Below, piece after piece: positions 24,464 to 39,320 of a stretch of 64,000 nt of DNA (the first letter of the stretch is position 1; each line of letters starts with the position of its first letter). Made by a program: the position numbers and the translations under genes. Location of the stretch: contig NC_086180.1 of NCBI RefSeq assembly GCF_023053635.1, forward strand, positions 7,631,206 to 7,695,205, given 5' to 3'. The stretch comes from Elgaria multicarinata webbii. Its lineage: Eukaryota; Chordata; Lepidosauria; Squamata; Anguidae. The notes beneath the pieces are model-generated. The model did not search any database. It saw only the letters and a program-made list of their open reading frames with translations, and had not been told where the DNA came from.

Positions 24464-24974
24464 GCTATGGCCTCTCCTCTATCATTCATTCACTCCTGAT
24501 GTGGTTGCAACTTCCTAAAGAGGGTAGCGTCTCGTTTCTTTGGCCTTCCTATTTCAACGACGTTGTTCATTCTCCGATGGCCACTGACTGGCTGCGTTCG
24601 GACAGCACGATAGTCAATGTTGGGTTAATAGTCAAGTCCGGGGTTGATTACCAAGGGAGTACTCCCCACACGGCATGGTTATAATCAACCGTGGTGTGGA
24701 TTAAGGCCAGCGTTGAGTTGGCTGTTGGCCAACTGTGTGCTTGATTGACACATCCCCCGCCCCCTCTCCACCCCAGTCCTCCTGCTGGTATCCCATCAGC
24801 CATTGCAAGTTCTGTTGGTCGCTGCTTTGGTTGCTCTTGCCCGGAGGACTCTGCGGCCTGCCGAAATAGTCAACTCAATGGGGCGAAATAGTCCGCTGCG
24901 CCCAACAGACAACACGCTAACCAATGGTTGTGCGACTAGTCAACTCCGCAGAGCGATTCCCCTCCCCCCCGTTG

Positions 24975-25210
24975 GTTATTTTATGTAAACCGCCCAGACA
25001 GAACCAATTACCTAGGGAGGTTGTGGGCTCCCTCCCACCCTAGAGGCGTTCAAGAGGCAGCTGGACAAGCATCTGTCAGGGATGCTTTAGGGTGGATTCC
25101 TGCAATGAGCAGGGGGTTGGACTCGATGGCCTTGTAGGCACCTTCCAACTCTGCTATGAGTCTATGAGCTTCGGCTATGGGGTGGTGTAAAAATGTAATA
25201 AATAATAATA

Positions 25211-25247
<37 letters not shown>

Positions 25248-25255
25248 TTGGGAAA
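24975..25255 (+). mobile_element. L2 tail (subfamily A), split by CR1
   Basis: TTATTTTATGTAAACCGCCC at the left and GAGCTTCGGCTATGG..AAATGTAATAAATAA with an (ATT)n run at the right belong together. The CR1 at 24999-25167 sits between them in the same orientation. Confidence 0.85.
24999..25167 (+). mobile_element. CR1 LINE, short 3' end
   Basis: Begins CAGAACCAATTACCTAGGG (the QLPREVV region) and ends at CTATGAGTCTATGA. About 170 bp, inserted in an L2 tail. Confidence 0.9.
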
Positions 25256-25375
25256 ATAGTCAACTGTGGGGTGGTTTTTGCCCGACAGATGACACAATAA
25301 CCAACAGTTGACTGTTCAACTCATGGTTGACTACTTAAACCACCGTTGGTTATTGTGTTGTCCGAACGCAGCCAC

Positions 25376-25697
25376 TGTCAGACCCAGCTCCTGCCAGCTT
25401 GAAGGGGGAGAGGTTGAGGTTGGTGAGTTCTGGGTAGGGCCAAGCTAGAGGAGAATGTGAGGGGAGGTCAGTCCATCGCTGGGGATGGGGGGGGGGGTTC
25501 AGCAGCAGAAGCAGGGGGCCCTTATTGCTCAGACCATGTATCAAGGTTCTTTGGTGAGCTTTCCAGATGGTTCAGGCAGTCCTACACGACCCGCTTGGGA
25601 TTATTGCTGTCATGAAACATCACCAGGTTGAAAAAGGCCGCCTACTGGTTTCTTATTTACATCTACTGATGTGCAGCCCGGCCCTACGCGTGCTTAC
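25376..25697. other. no recognised feature
   Basis: Intron DNA with a G run near 25487; no repeat or exon recognised. Confidence 0.4.
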
Positions 25698-26045
25698 TTA
25701 TTATTATTATTATTATAATTTATTTATATAGCACCATCAATGTACATGGTGCTGTACAGAGTAAAACAGTAAATAGCAAGACCCTGCCGCATAGGCTTAC
25801 AATCTAATAAAATCATAGTAAAACAATAAGGAGGGGAAGAGAATGCCAACAGGCACAGGGTAGGGTAAGCAGGCACAGGGTAGGGTAAAACGAACAGTAT
25901 AAAGTCTGCACAACATCAAGTTTTAAAAGCTTTAGGAAAAAGAAAAGTTTTTAGTTGAGCTTTAAAAGCTGCGATTGAACTTGTGGTTCTCAAATGTTCT
26001 GGAAGAGCGTTCCAGGCATAAGGGGCAGTTACTTACTCAAGTAGT
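25698..26045 (-). mobile_element. L2-group LINE (subfamily B), 3' end
   Basis: Inverted relative of 42458-43155: (ATT)n, TATATAGCACCATCAATGTA, CCCTGCCGCATAGGC, and the end of the ORF (GTTCTGGAAGAGCGTTCCAG). A short duplication of GCAGGCACAGGGTAGGGTA occurs in its 3'UTR. Confidence 0.9.
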
Positions 26046-28030
<1,985 letters not shown>

Positions 28031-28142
28031 CTGCTGGTTCCTCTCCATATTTCCTGTGCTCCATCACTCAAAGCAATTTTCTGCCCGCACCAGTGGAAGC
28101 TGCCCGATGTCCGTGGGATGGTGAATCCGCTCTGCGTTTTTA

Positions 28143-28260
28143 TTTAAGCATTTTTATTTATTTATGCCGCCATTCAGCCAAAAAAGGCTCTCACCGCGGC
28201 TTACAAAAGTATTTCTTGACAGCCCTTGCCCACAGGCTTACAATCTAAAAGACATGACAC
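28143..28260 (-). mobile_element. LINE tail, L2-like
   Basis: Inverted A/T-rich tail (TTTATTTATTTATGCCGCC) followed by GGCTTACAAAAGTA and CCCACAGGCTTACAATCT. Similar in layout to L2-group 3'UTRs but not the same subfamily. 28261-28599 after it holds a degraded TTCAGTCAGAACC-type MITE and nothing else recognised. Confidence 0.55.
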
Positions 28261-28599
28261 AAAAGGAAAGAGGATTGGGAGGGAGGAGGAGGAGGAGGGG
28301 GAAAAGGAAAGCCAATTCAGGCCATGGTTTTGGTCATAACCAGTCAGGCTTCTAAAGGAGCTCTCCACGGTGCTGAATCCTATCCTTAAAATGGGTTCAG
28401 AACCTTGGATGGTTCTGACTGAACCCTAAAGCGGGTTCACATCCCCACTGTCCAGTGTGACTTGCTTCCAGTATCGGAGCCAGGCAGGGAGAAAATTGCT
28501 TAAAAATGGAAAGCGGCAAGGTAAAACGGTTGTGATGGACATTGGGGGAGGTTTTTTGTCCCTTCCCCAGTGTGTTCCTTTTCAAGTAAAGAATACTTG

Positions 28600-29037
28600 A
28601 AATACCTGATGGAACGCCTCTCCCGACATGAACCTATCCACATCTAAGGTCCTCCTCCGAGTGCCTACTCCGAGGAACGCTTGGGAGGATGGCAACAAGG
28701 GAGAGGGCCTTTTCAGTGGTGGCCCCCCAACTGTGGAATGATCTCCCCAATGAGGCTCGCCTGGCGCCAACGCTGTTATATTTTAGGCGCCAGGTCAAAA
28801 CTTTCCTCTTCTCCCAGGCATTTAACACCATTTAACAACGCTAAGTTTGTTTTTTAACGGAACCCCCCCCCCCCCGAACTGTGTTGTTTTTAAATGGATA
28901 CTGTTGTTTTTATGTTTTTAAATTTGGTATACTTTTTAAATGTTTATTGTTTTTAACTTTTGTAAACCGCCCAGAGAGCTTCGGCTGTGGGGCAGTATAT
29001 AAATGTAACAAATAAATATAAATATAAATAAATAAAT
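28600..29037 (+). mobile_element. L2-group LINE (subfamily A), 3' end
   Basis: Forward copy with coding remnants of GTRRRTL-, RAFSVVAPQLWND- and LRRQVKTFLFSQAF-like segments, then a 3'UTR with a C run near 28865, AAACCGCCCAGAGAGCTTCG and an (AAATA)n end. Confidence 0.88.
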
Positions 29038-29408
29038 ACTGCCCCCGCCCCCGCCCCACACACATACTTTATATGTGAACGAGGCAACAGGCAGACGAAA
29101 TACACATGCCTGTTCCATCATAACTAGCTTGGTCCTTAGTCTCACTCTTAAAATGTAAGAATTTACCTTGCTGGATCAACGCCCAGGCCTGTCTGGGCCG
29201 ATATCTTCCTTCCGTCACTGTTTATAATTAATTGCCTCTGGGAAGGTGAGCATGAATGGGTGAGCCTTCCCTTCTCTTTTGTTCCTGGGATCTGGTGTTC
29301 ATTGACTGCCCCTGCCCACAGATGGAGGTTTTATTTAGCTGTCCTTATCCACCCGTAGGCCTGTCCTCGATTAAACTGCCCAGCCATACTAGGTTCTCCC
29401 TGTTTTGC

Positions 29409-29640
29409 ATCATCATGACGACATCGGAAGGGCCCTGCTGGATCAGACCAAGGGTCCGTCTACTCCAGCACTCTGTTCACACAGTGGCCCACCAGCTGTT
29501 GACCAGGAACCTACAAAGCAGGACACAAATGCAACAGCACCCTCTCGCACATGTTCCCCAGCAACTGGTGTATGTAGGCTTGCTCCTCTGTTACTGGAGG
29601 TAGCACGTAGCCATCAAGACTAGTGGCCATCGGTAAGCCT
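29409..29640 (-). mobile_element. CR1 LINE (second subfamily), 3' end
   Basis: Inverted: CCCTGCTGGATCAGACCAAG, CTCTGTTCACACAGTGG, CATGTTCCCCAGCAACTGG, and GTAGCCATCAAGACTAGTGG. It ends about 60 bp before the acceptor of the next SMOX exon. 29038-29408 before it holds nothing recognised. Confidence 0.85.
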
Positions 29641-29698
29641 TCACTAGGAGGAGAAACAGCCCCATGTAAGGCCTTGTTCTCTGCTTCCGTTGCCGTAG

Positions 29699-30406
<708 letters not shown>

Positions 30407-30552
30407 TGATCTTCTCGCCTTCCCTTTCAGGCCCAGAAGGCTAAAAGGCCGTGTGGATTGGGGTTGGAACGGGAGACAAATCAGTAGCACATGTCCACAT
30501 TTTGGCTCTGTCATGAACTTAGCGGGTGCCTTCAGAGGCACGCGACAATGGC

Positions 30553-30884
30553 GCTGTTCACACTGTATGCTAACCCATTGGTTGAGGGTGGGTTGTTGTT
30601 GAACCCTGGGTTGTTGGTCGAGCCATGGGATAACATGTCTGAACCCAGGGCATTTTCCGCAAGGTGGCTTGTTAACCGGGGTTTGTTGTTGGGTTAACCG
30701 AACAGGCCAACAACAAACCATGGGTTGGATTGTTGGAGAAAAATAAGCCACACTGCATGGCTAACGGGCCGCCCTGCGGAAAACATCCTGGCTTCAGACA
30801 ACATACTAGCAGACGGTTCGACAAACAATCCACGGTTCAAGAAACAACCACTGAGTGGATTAGCATGTTGTGTGAACCCAGGCT
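30553..30884. mobile_element. hAT-like MITE (TTCACAC..ATGCTAA ends)
   Basis: GTTCACACTGTATGCTAA at left and TTAGCATGTTGTGTGAAC at right are inverted repeats. The inside holds GGTTGTTG-rich and AACAAACC-rich halves that are also mutually inverted, so most of the 330 bp folds back on itself. Confidence 0.75.
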
Positions 30885-30935
30885 CTGTCTTACCCCTAGG
30901 CTTCTGTCTGCAGAATAGGCATACTTATAAATGTC

Positions 30936-31625
30936 TGAAGCTGTGTGCTCTTTTTTTAAAAAACTTTTTATTAAACATCAATACAAATCAATACATCAAT
31001 ACAAATAAAACAATACTACATAATACACAATAATATAAAATAAACATTTGATAACATATATTCTAGCTTAATTCTATTAACATAATCATTCTTAACATAA
31101 AAGTGCACCCCCAACCACGGGATCTTATTCATGTTTCCAGAATCTCATTGCTTCCTCTGGAGGTGTTTTCCCTCTCCCCTTTGATAAAACAAATTCTAGA
31201 AACTGTTTCCATATTCCCTCAAAATCATTCGTTTTTATCATCCCTCTTCTAACTTTTATGTTACATGTTAATTTATCGTTAATAGCAATATCCCATATTT
31301 CTTTATACCAGTCTTCTATATGATAATCCCCTTGAACCTTCCAGTTTCTAGATATCATTAATCTTGCTGCTGTTAACAAATTCGTTATCAATTCTTTTGT
31401 CTCTTTATTACAATTCAGTTCTCCATATAATGATAACAATGCCACTATAGGTGTCTCTTCAATCTCCATTCCTAAAATTTCTTTTATCTCGTTAAACATC
31501 ATTTTCCATAATTTTTGTACAAATTCGCATTCCCACCACATATGTAAATACGTTCCTTTCTTTTGACAACCTCTCCAACATATTGCTGAGTTCATCTTAT
31601 TTATTTTATTGAAGCTGTGTGCTCT
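30936..31625 (-). mobile_element. L1 LINE, 5' truncated, with perfect TSD
   Basis: The body 30952-31609 is an L1 3' end antisense to SMOX. Its - strand frame reads ICWRGCQKKGTYLHMWWECE, VQKLWKMMFNEIKEILGMEI and GIWKQFLEFVL, the ORF2 C-terminus including the cysteine/histidine motif. The 3' end shows as T-rich DNA at 30951-30972. TGAAGCTGTGTGCTCT occurs exactly at 30936-30951 and 31610-31625. A perfect 16 bp duplication and a 156-codon open frame suggest a recent insertion. Confidence 0.95.
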
Positions 31626-31821
31626 GACTGGGAGCAGTCCTGCATGTTCTCACGGGCCGAGATCTTCCCCAGCCTTGCTGCTGACGACAATGATTTCACT
31701 GGAGATGTGGAAAATTTAACTGTAGACCCTTTATATGCAAAGCCTGCACTCTGATACTCAGCTGCAGCCTCTTCCTGTGTTGACCTGTCTTAACAGGGTT
31801 GTTGTAAAGATTTCTGAGATT

Positions 31822-32160
31822 ATTTATTTATGTCTTACATTTCTATATCATTCAATAACCAAAGCTTTCTGGGCTGTCCACAACAATTAAAACCATAAAA
31901 TACAATGTGATAAAGCGCTGTTATCAAAGTTTAAATCGACTGGATATAATCAAAATCAAACCAGAATAAAACCTAGCGGCACTGCAAAGGTTTAGAATGA
32001 AATTACAGCAGAAGCAATAATGCTAAAATGCCTGGGGAAGTAAGATGGTCTTCACCTGGTGCCGAAAAGAGCAGGTTGTAGGCACCAGGCAGGCGCCTCT
32101 GGGAAGCTTATTCCACAGTCAGGAGTGCCTAAGAATGGAATTCGGCCTTCATGCGCAAAG
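31822..32160 (-). mobile_element. L2-group LINE (subfamily A), 3' end
   Basis: Inverted: ATTATTTATTTATGTCTTAC, TTTCTGGGCTGTCCACAAC, and near the other end AGGCGCCTCTGGGAAGC and TTCCACAGTCAGGAG. 31626-31821 before it is unrecognised. Confidence 0.78.
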
Positions 32161-32245
32161 ACTTTCAATTGCCCCAGCCCTGGGGCAACGTTCCCGAAAT
32201 GTTATAGCTGCAGGAAAGGTTTTGTCTCTTGTGTTGCAGGGAATT

Positions 32246-32551
32246 CATAGAATCCTGTAATAGAAGAGTTGGAAGGGTCCCCTAAGGCCATCAAATCCAA
32301 CCCCCTGCTCATTGCAGGAACCCACCTTAAAGCATCCCTGACAGATGGTTGTCTAGCTGCCTCTTGAAGGCCTCTACTGTGGGAGAGCCCATAACCTCCC
32401 TAGGTCATCAGTTCCATGATTGTACCACTCTAACAGTCGGGAAGTTTTTCCTGATGTCCATCCAGAATCTGGCTTCCTGTCACTTGAGTCCGTTATTCCT
32501 TGTCCTGCATTCTGGGAAGATTGAAAAGAGATCCTGGCCCTCCTCTGTGTG
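32246..32551 (-). mobile_element. CR1 LINE, 3' end
   Basis: Inverted copy from CATAGAATCC to the CACACAGAGGAGGGCC region. Its edge forms a short hairpin: CCTGGCCCTCCTC at 32532-32544 is repeated inverted at 32551-32563, around the loop TGTGTG. Confidence 0.88.
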
Positions 32552-33726
32552 GAGGAGGGCCAGGCAGAATTTTAGAGCGGAGATGCTTGGTACACTTAAC
32601 TTGCTGAACAGTGCTCAGATGTGCCATGCGAAGAGGGAACCACCTTCCAGGGAAACCTGTCCTTTATTCCTGAGCTTCTCATTACTGAGGATCCTGGAGG
32701 TGCTTTCGCAGGGCCCCCAGGGCAGCCTGAGAATGGCTCTTGGGAGAGTTACCCCATGGACTTTGCAGTCGCTCTGGGTTAGACCTCGCTTCTGTGATCT
32801 TTACCATTCACGATCACTTGTACTCTGTGTCCCTTTCATCGCCGCAGTGATTCGACGGTGGGGCTTTGCTTTCCCACGCAAGTTAGTGCAGTGGATTATT
32901 TGGATTTGCTTTCAAAACGCTCTGGACTTGAGCGGCCTATCAACCATTGGCAACTCGGCACTTTGTAAATCTGTTTAAAGTGGTGCACCGTTCATACAAC
33001 TCAACGCCTTGTACTCAGGCCTTCGTCCTCTAAACCCTCTGGGTTTGGCGCCTGGATTTCGGGGGAGCCGGAAGCTTTCATCTTCACAGGATTGTGTAGC
33101 AGCTTTTGGGCCCCTGTCCACTGATGCCCTCCCTGTACGATTTTAGCCACACTGAATGTCCCAGCTTTCTTTTTGATCTTCCAGTGTTGCCGGCCTTTTA
33201 CAATATCGCTCAGAGGTCACCAGCACTGAAATCGAGCTTCCGAAACCCTTTTGATCTTGGGCCACATTGCCAGCCGGTACCTTCACTAGTCATCTTCATC
33301 AGAAGTCATAGGGTGTGGGCTGCAGGGCTCCGGAATCGTGGTCAGCAGTGGCGACCCCACCTCCACGTTTGGCCGTCTGCTGTCTCGGTGCATAGAGCGG
33401 GACGGGCAGGGCCATGCCTCTGCTCTTTCACTGGCCTTTGGAGATGTCTTGCTGCTTTTGAGGCCATGTGGAGCTCAGTGCAATCTCAGGGATATGACCC
33501 TACCTTTCTCCCACCCCTGGAGAGGGCGCCATCCGGTCCCCTCCCTTGTGTGGCACTTTGGAGGCCTTTTGAAATAGCCAGGGATTTTGTTGTGGTTAAT
33601 GAAAGTTTTTCTAAAGTTTTTTTTTTAAACAACAACAACAAATTTATACACAAATTTTTATCCTGGTTTGGAATGTACGAGTCAGGTTTGGGGTTACATA
33701 GTAGAATTCTAATATTCCTGGAGGCA
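32552..33726. other. intron DNA, no recognised feature
   Basis: About 1.2 kb with one long + strand open frame (33106-33747) whose translation matches nothing I know and lacks any splice or codon signal of a gene. A poly-T/AAC stretch lies near 33620. Confidence 0.4.
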
Positions 33727-33961
33727 AAGGCTATCAATGCCTACTAGCCCTGATGGTTGTGTGCTATCTCCAGTATTCGAGGCTATAAGCCTGTGTGCAC
33801 CAGTTGCTGGGGAACATGGGTGCGAGGGTGCTGTTGCACCATGTCCTGCTTGTCCATCCCTGGCCGATGGCTGGTTGGCCACTGTGTGAACAGAGTGCTG
33901 GACGAGATGGACCCTTGGTCTGATCCAGCATCAGGGCTCTTCTTATGTTCTTATGTTCTTA
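33727..33961 (+). mobile_element. CR1 LINE (second subfamily), 3' end
   Basis: Forward: CTACTAGCCCTGATGGTTGT, CAGTTGCTGGGGAACATGG, CTTGGTCTGATCCAGCATC, then the end repeat TTCTTATGTTCTTATGTTCT. Confidence 0.9.
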
Positions 33962-34410
33962 ATTCCATATTTGAGATTGCAGGATACAAACCACCTTTAC
34001 AGGACATGCTCTTGAGCAAGAAGCTTGATCAATGTTTTCTGCTGAACAGCATCTTTACGTATTAATTCAAGAAGGTCGTCAGAATGTTTTCACGAACTGA
34101 AAAACAGGTCTTAGGGGAATAGTCTCTCATGTTGTTTCTCCACAAATATATCTTTGATCAGTGCATGACCTAAGGACGTCTTTAGGTTTCTTCTGAACAA
34201 TAGCTAGAATATCTCTTTAGCAAACAATATCCCTAAGCAAAGTGATCTTTGATTACACAGACAAAGGGATCTTGTGTACTGAACCAAAAATTCAGCTATG
34301 TCACCTTGTAAGCTTTTTTCTTTTGGATGGGCAGCACTAGAAACTTCTGGCTTTGGGTCACATTCAAACCTTCCAAGTCAGGAAATCACACAGGCTTTTA
34401 ACCTCAAATT
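33962..34410. other. no recognised feature
   Basis: A/T-rich intron DNA without a recognised repeat or exon. Confidence 0.4.
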
Positions 34411-34951
34411 AGGTTAGGCCTCATCTAGAGTATTGCGTCCAGTTCTGGGCTCCACAATTCAAGAAGGACGCAGACAAGCTGGAGCGTGTTCAGAGGAGGG
34501 CAGCCAGGATGATCAGGAGTCTGGAAACAAAGCCCTATGAAGAGAGACTGAAAGAACTGGGCATGTTTAGCCTGGAGAAGAGAAGATCGAGGGGAGACAT
34601 GAGAGCACTCTTCAAAGACTTGAAAGGTTGTCACACAGAGGAGGGCCAGGATCTCTTCTCGATCCTCCCATAGTGCAGGACACGGAATAACGGGCTCAAG
34701 TTACGGGAAGTCAGATTCCGCCTGGACATCAGGAAAAACTTCCTGACTGTTAGAGCAGTGCGACAATGGAACCAGTTACCAAAGGAGGTTGTGGGCTCTC
34801 TCACACTAGAGGCCTTCAAGAAGCAGCTGGACAACCCTCTGTCAGGGATGCTTTAGGGTGGATTCCTGCATTGAGCAGGGGGTTGGACTCGATATCCTTG
34901 TAGGCCCCTTCCAGATCTACTATTCTATGATTCTACGATTCTATGATTCTA
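34411..34951 (+). mobile_element. CR1 LINE, 3' end
   Basis: Forward copy starting AGGTTAGGCCTCATCTAGAG and running through the [16 protein letters not shown] codons to the tail TTCTATGATTCTACGATTC. It has a stop where other copies read CRTRNNGLK. Confidence 0.93.
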
Positions 34952-35763
<812 letters not shown>

Positions 35764-35902
35764 TAACTGTACAACTGTGGAGGCCGGGGTCTCATGGGCA
35801 GTGGCTAGGTCAGGTTCATGGGCTACGATGGGCCGGCGTGATCTTGCTCCTCCATCATAGAATCACTGGTCACAGAACAGCATGGGGGAGGGGGGTCGCC
35901 AG

Positions 35903-36010
35903 CATAGAGCAGGGCTGGAGAACCTCTTTCAGCCCAAGGACTGAATTCAAATTTGGAGATGGTCTCAAGGCAAAAGAGGGCAGGGCCAAAATAGCAGCAC
36001 TTCTTTTTTT
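35903..36010 (+). mobile_element. old hAT-like DNA transposon fragment
   Basis: GGAGAACCTCTTTCAGCCC, GACTGAATTCAAATTTGG and GAGGGCAGGGCCAAA match the fragments at 1966-2085 and 54665-54790. Confidence 0.5.
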
Positions 36011-36261
36011 TTGCAAAAACCTCTTCAACTAAGCTTTAGGGGAGGCTTTTAGAATGGGCGGGAGGAAGTGTAAAAGCCAGGGAAACACTGAATGATGGTC
36101 GGTTGGGGCTAGAGGATGGTGATCTGGAGAGCCCCAGAGGGCTGCATTGGGCTCAGGGGGCTGAGGTGAAACATCCCTAGTGTAGGGCTATACTCTTTGA
36201 GGACTTCCTTGGCTCCACAGCTGACATTCTCTGAAGATGATGGAGACACTTACCTGCGGTT

Positions 36262-37113
<852 letters not shown>

Positions 37114-37429
37114 GAGGCCCTGGGATTTCAGAAGAACCAACTAACTCGTGATTCCTTTTACAGTTGCGCGTCTAAAGGATTCTTTTTCTTTTTCCTTTCT
37201 TTTTAAAAAAACAAACAAAACAAAACTAATAATAGCAACATTTTTATCTTTTTATATTAAAAAAGAGTCTTAACCATTTTAACCTGTAGTTGGCTGATTG
37301 TAGGTTTTTTTCTTTTCTTCCATGTACTGTATTGTTAGCAGGAACGGGCGCTCTTCCTTCCTGCCTGGGTGAAAGCTGTTTCTTTTCGTGTAATTTGATT
37401 TCTGATTGCACCTCTGGTGCTGCTTTTGG

Positions 37430-37432
<3 letters not shown>

Positions 37433-37471
<39 letters not shown>
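37433..37471 (+). repeat. (CT)n microsatellite in SMOX 3'UTR
   Basis: Nineteen or so uninterrupted CT units followed by a C/T-rich and CCCA-rich stretch, about 60 bp before the polyadenylation signal. Confidence 0.95.
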
Positions 37472-37472
<1 letters not shown>

Positions 37473-37528
37473 TCCCTCCCTCTCCCCCCCACCCACCCAC
37501 ATGGTATTGTAAGTGCCTTCTATATTTC

Positions 37529-37534
37529 AATAAA
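37529..37534 (+). terminator. SMOX: SMOX polyadenylation signal AATAAA
   Basis: AATAAA 416 bp after the stop codon, followed 20-30 bp later by the GT-rich GTGCTCTTGTGAG, the usual arrangement for cleavage near 37550. Confidence 0.85.
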
Positions 37535-37601
37535 TGTTGTAATAACCACTGTGCTCTTGTGAGTCCATTTCAGTGGGGGTGATTTAGCAGTCTATTTGTT
37601 C

Positions 37602-38020
37602 ATTTCATTTCATTTATTATATTTCTATCTGTGCCGCCCTATAGCTGAAGCTCTCTGGGTGGTTCACAAAAGTGAAAAAACCATGAAAAATACGTGATGC
37701 AAAGTACCAAAACCATTTACATAAAAACATATAAACAGAAAGCGCGCACACAGACAGAGTATCTAAAACCAGTTTTCAAGCAATCAACCAAAGACAATAC
37801 AGGACTTGATTAAAAAGCCATTATATGCTACCAAACGGCTGAGAGAAAAGGTGCTTATTCCATTTGTCCGAGGGGTGGAATACTCCATGGTGATCATTGA
37901 GACATTGGCTTTTTTGGCCTTGCGCAGATGTTCACGGAGGCTGCTAGCTTGCAAAAATCTACCCCCAGAGAAGAACAAACTCTTTTTAACAGAGAAGTTA
38001 AGCCTGTTCTCCTGGAAGCA
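37602..38020 (-). mobile_element. L2-group LINE (subfamily A), 3' end
   Basis: Inverted: ATTTCATTTATTATATTTCT, GAAGCTCTCTGGGTGGTTCA, and farther in TTTTAACAGAGAAGTTAAGC. It begins only about 50 bp after the SMOX cleavage site. The distal half is diverged. Confidence 0.75.
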
Positions 38021-38621
38021 TGTGAGTTAGCTGTTTCTGTTTGTCTTTCAGTTACCTTAGATGTTGCCAAAATTCGTTCAAAATACTAATTTCTACAATG
38101 CTTGCTTGTGTCATGAAGTGAGAACTATGATGACGTGAGCACCACTCCCCAAAATGTTCTTCTCTAACTTGGGTTGTCTTCTGAGCTGGGCATTCCCTTT
38201 TATCCCTGGGTGCCTTGAGCAAGAGCCCTGAGAAATGTAGTTTTCCCAGGGAACCCAAAGTCCTTAGTAAGGAAGTCAGGTGCCTTGGAAACGACATGTC
38301 CCAAGGCTCCTTGTGGTTGGGATGCTACCGTGAGCATGCTCAGGAACATCCTAGGCAAAAGGACCCGTGTGTTCACACATGTCCTGGCTTAACCCACTTG
38401 GAAGTGGACACTAAGGTATTAGAGTCATTAGGAAAGGCTTTTAAAAAGGATAACATCTATTCAGAATTAAAATATAGAGCATTTATTTTAAAGGCGTTCA
38501 AGTAAGACACAGTATTTATAGTGTGAACAGTAGCTTAAGATGACCATAGACGTTAGCTGTCCTAGCGAACACAAGGAAAACATTGAGTAGAGAAAGAAGA
38601 GCATGTGCTGTGTGTATTTCC

Positions 38622-38663
<42 letters not shown>

Positions 38664-38740
38664 ATCCAAATATGGGGAAAAGGAGGGGAAGAAAGGAAGA
38701 TGGACAAGGTTTTGATCCAACAGAGGGATTGCCAAGTGGC
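38021..38740. other. intergenic DNA with a compound microsatellite
   Basis: A (TG)n(AG)n tract lies at 38623-38663. The rest shows no recognised gene or repeat. Confidence 0.5.
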
Positions 38741-38848
38741 GGTTGCCCTCCAGGTGTGTTGGATTACAACTCCCATCATGCTAGCTGGGGATGATGGGAG
38801 TTGTAGTCCAACACATTTGGAGGGCACCAGGTTGAGGAAGGCTGTTCT
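38741..38848. mobile_element. palindromic hAT-like MITE
   Basis: TGCCCTCCAGGTGTGTTGG and ATTACAACTCCCATCATGC are mirrored by GCATG-less GATGATGGGAGTTGTAGTCC and CCAACACATTTGGAGGGCA; the right end is GGTTGAGGAAGGCTG. Confidence 0.8.
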
Positions 38849-38857
38849 AAGGCAATT

Positions 38858-38940
38858 ATTTATTTATTTATTTATTACATTTCTATACCGCCCAATAGTC
38901 TGAGCTCTCTGGGCGGTTCACAAAAAATTAAAAAGGCAAT
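38858..38940 (-). mobile_element. L2 tail (subfamily A)
   Basis: (TTTA)n followed by TTTCTATACCGCCCAATAGT and CTGAGCTCTCTGGGCGG, inverted. Only about 80 bp remain. Confidence 0.85.
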
Positions 38941-39019
38941 ACGGGCCCTGGAGTGAACTTGGGAGTTTGGTGTGCAAAAGGGGCAGACTGAAGAAGGAAG
39001 GGGAGAGTTTCTAGGGCAA

Positions 39020-39320
39020 AGGAAAGGACAGACCTGGTTCGTATGATCGCTGTGGCTTGTTTTAAGTCATGTTGAATGATGGGTGCAATTTGCCTACTCA
39101 CCTGCCCAGGCATTGTCCTTGTGTTGTTTGAAGCTGGGTGGCCCAGCTTGTGTGTGTGGGGGGGAAACAACCCTCCCAAGCCCATGGGTTATTTGAGGGC
39201 TATTTCCCCCTTCAACAAGCCATGCCACCCGGGTTTGGAAGACACGGCAACCTGCCCCCTGGTGGGTGATGAGGCAAATAGCATCCCGGCACACGTCATG
39301 GCTTAGACATCGTGAGAACC
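39020..39320. mobile_element. hAT-like foldback element, degraded
   Basis: CGTATGATCGCTGTGGCTTG at left and CATGGCTTAGACATCGTGAG at right, with inverted inner words (GGGTTATTTGAGG). Resembles the 30553-30884 type. Boundaries are approximate. Confidence 0.45.

Larger units (their letters stand above)
24591..25373. mobile_element. hAT-like DNA element with nested LINEs
   Basis: Ends GCTGCGTTCGGACAGCACGA and TGTTGTCCGAACGCAGC are inverted. The inner arms hold repeated AGTCAACT..GGTTGA words. The centre was invaded by an L2 tail that in turn was invaded by CR1. The flanks do not give a convincing duplication. Confidence 0.65.
37114..37555 (+). other. SMOX: SMOX 3'UTR
   Basis: About 440 bp between the stop codon and the region downstream of the polyadenylation signal. 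It holds an A-rich stretch at 37206-37230, a (CT)n tract at 37433-37471 and a C-rich run after it. The exact cleavage site is inferred. Confidence 0.75.

Noticed and set aside
33106-33747. 213-codon open frame on the + strand
   Set aside because: No domain, no splice context, and the end runs into CR1 sequence. Probably chance in a SMOX intron.
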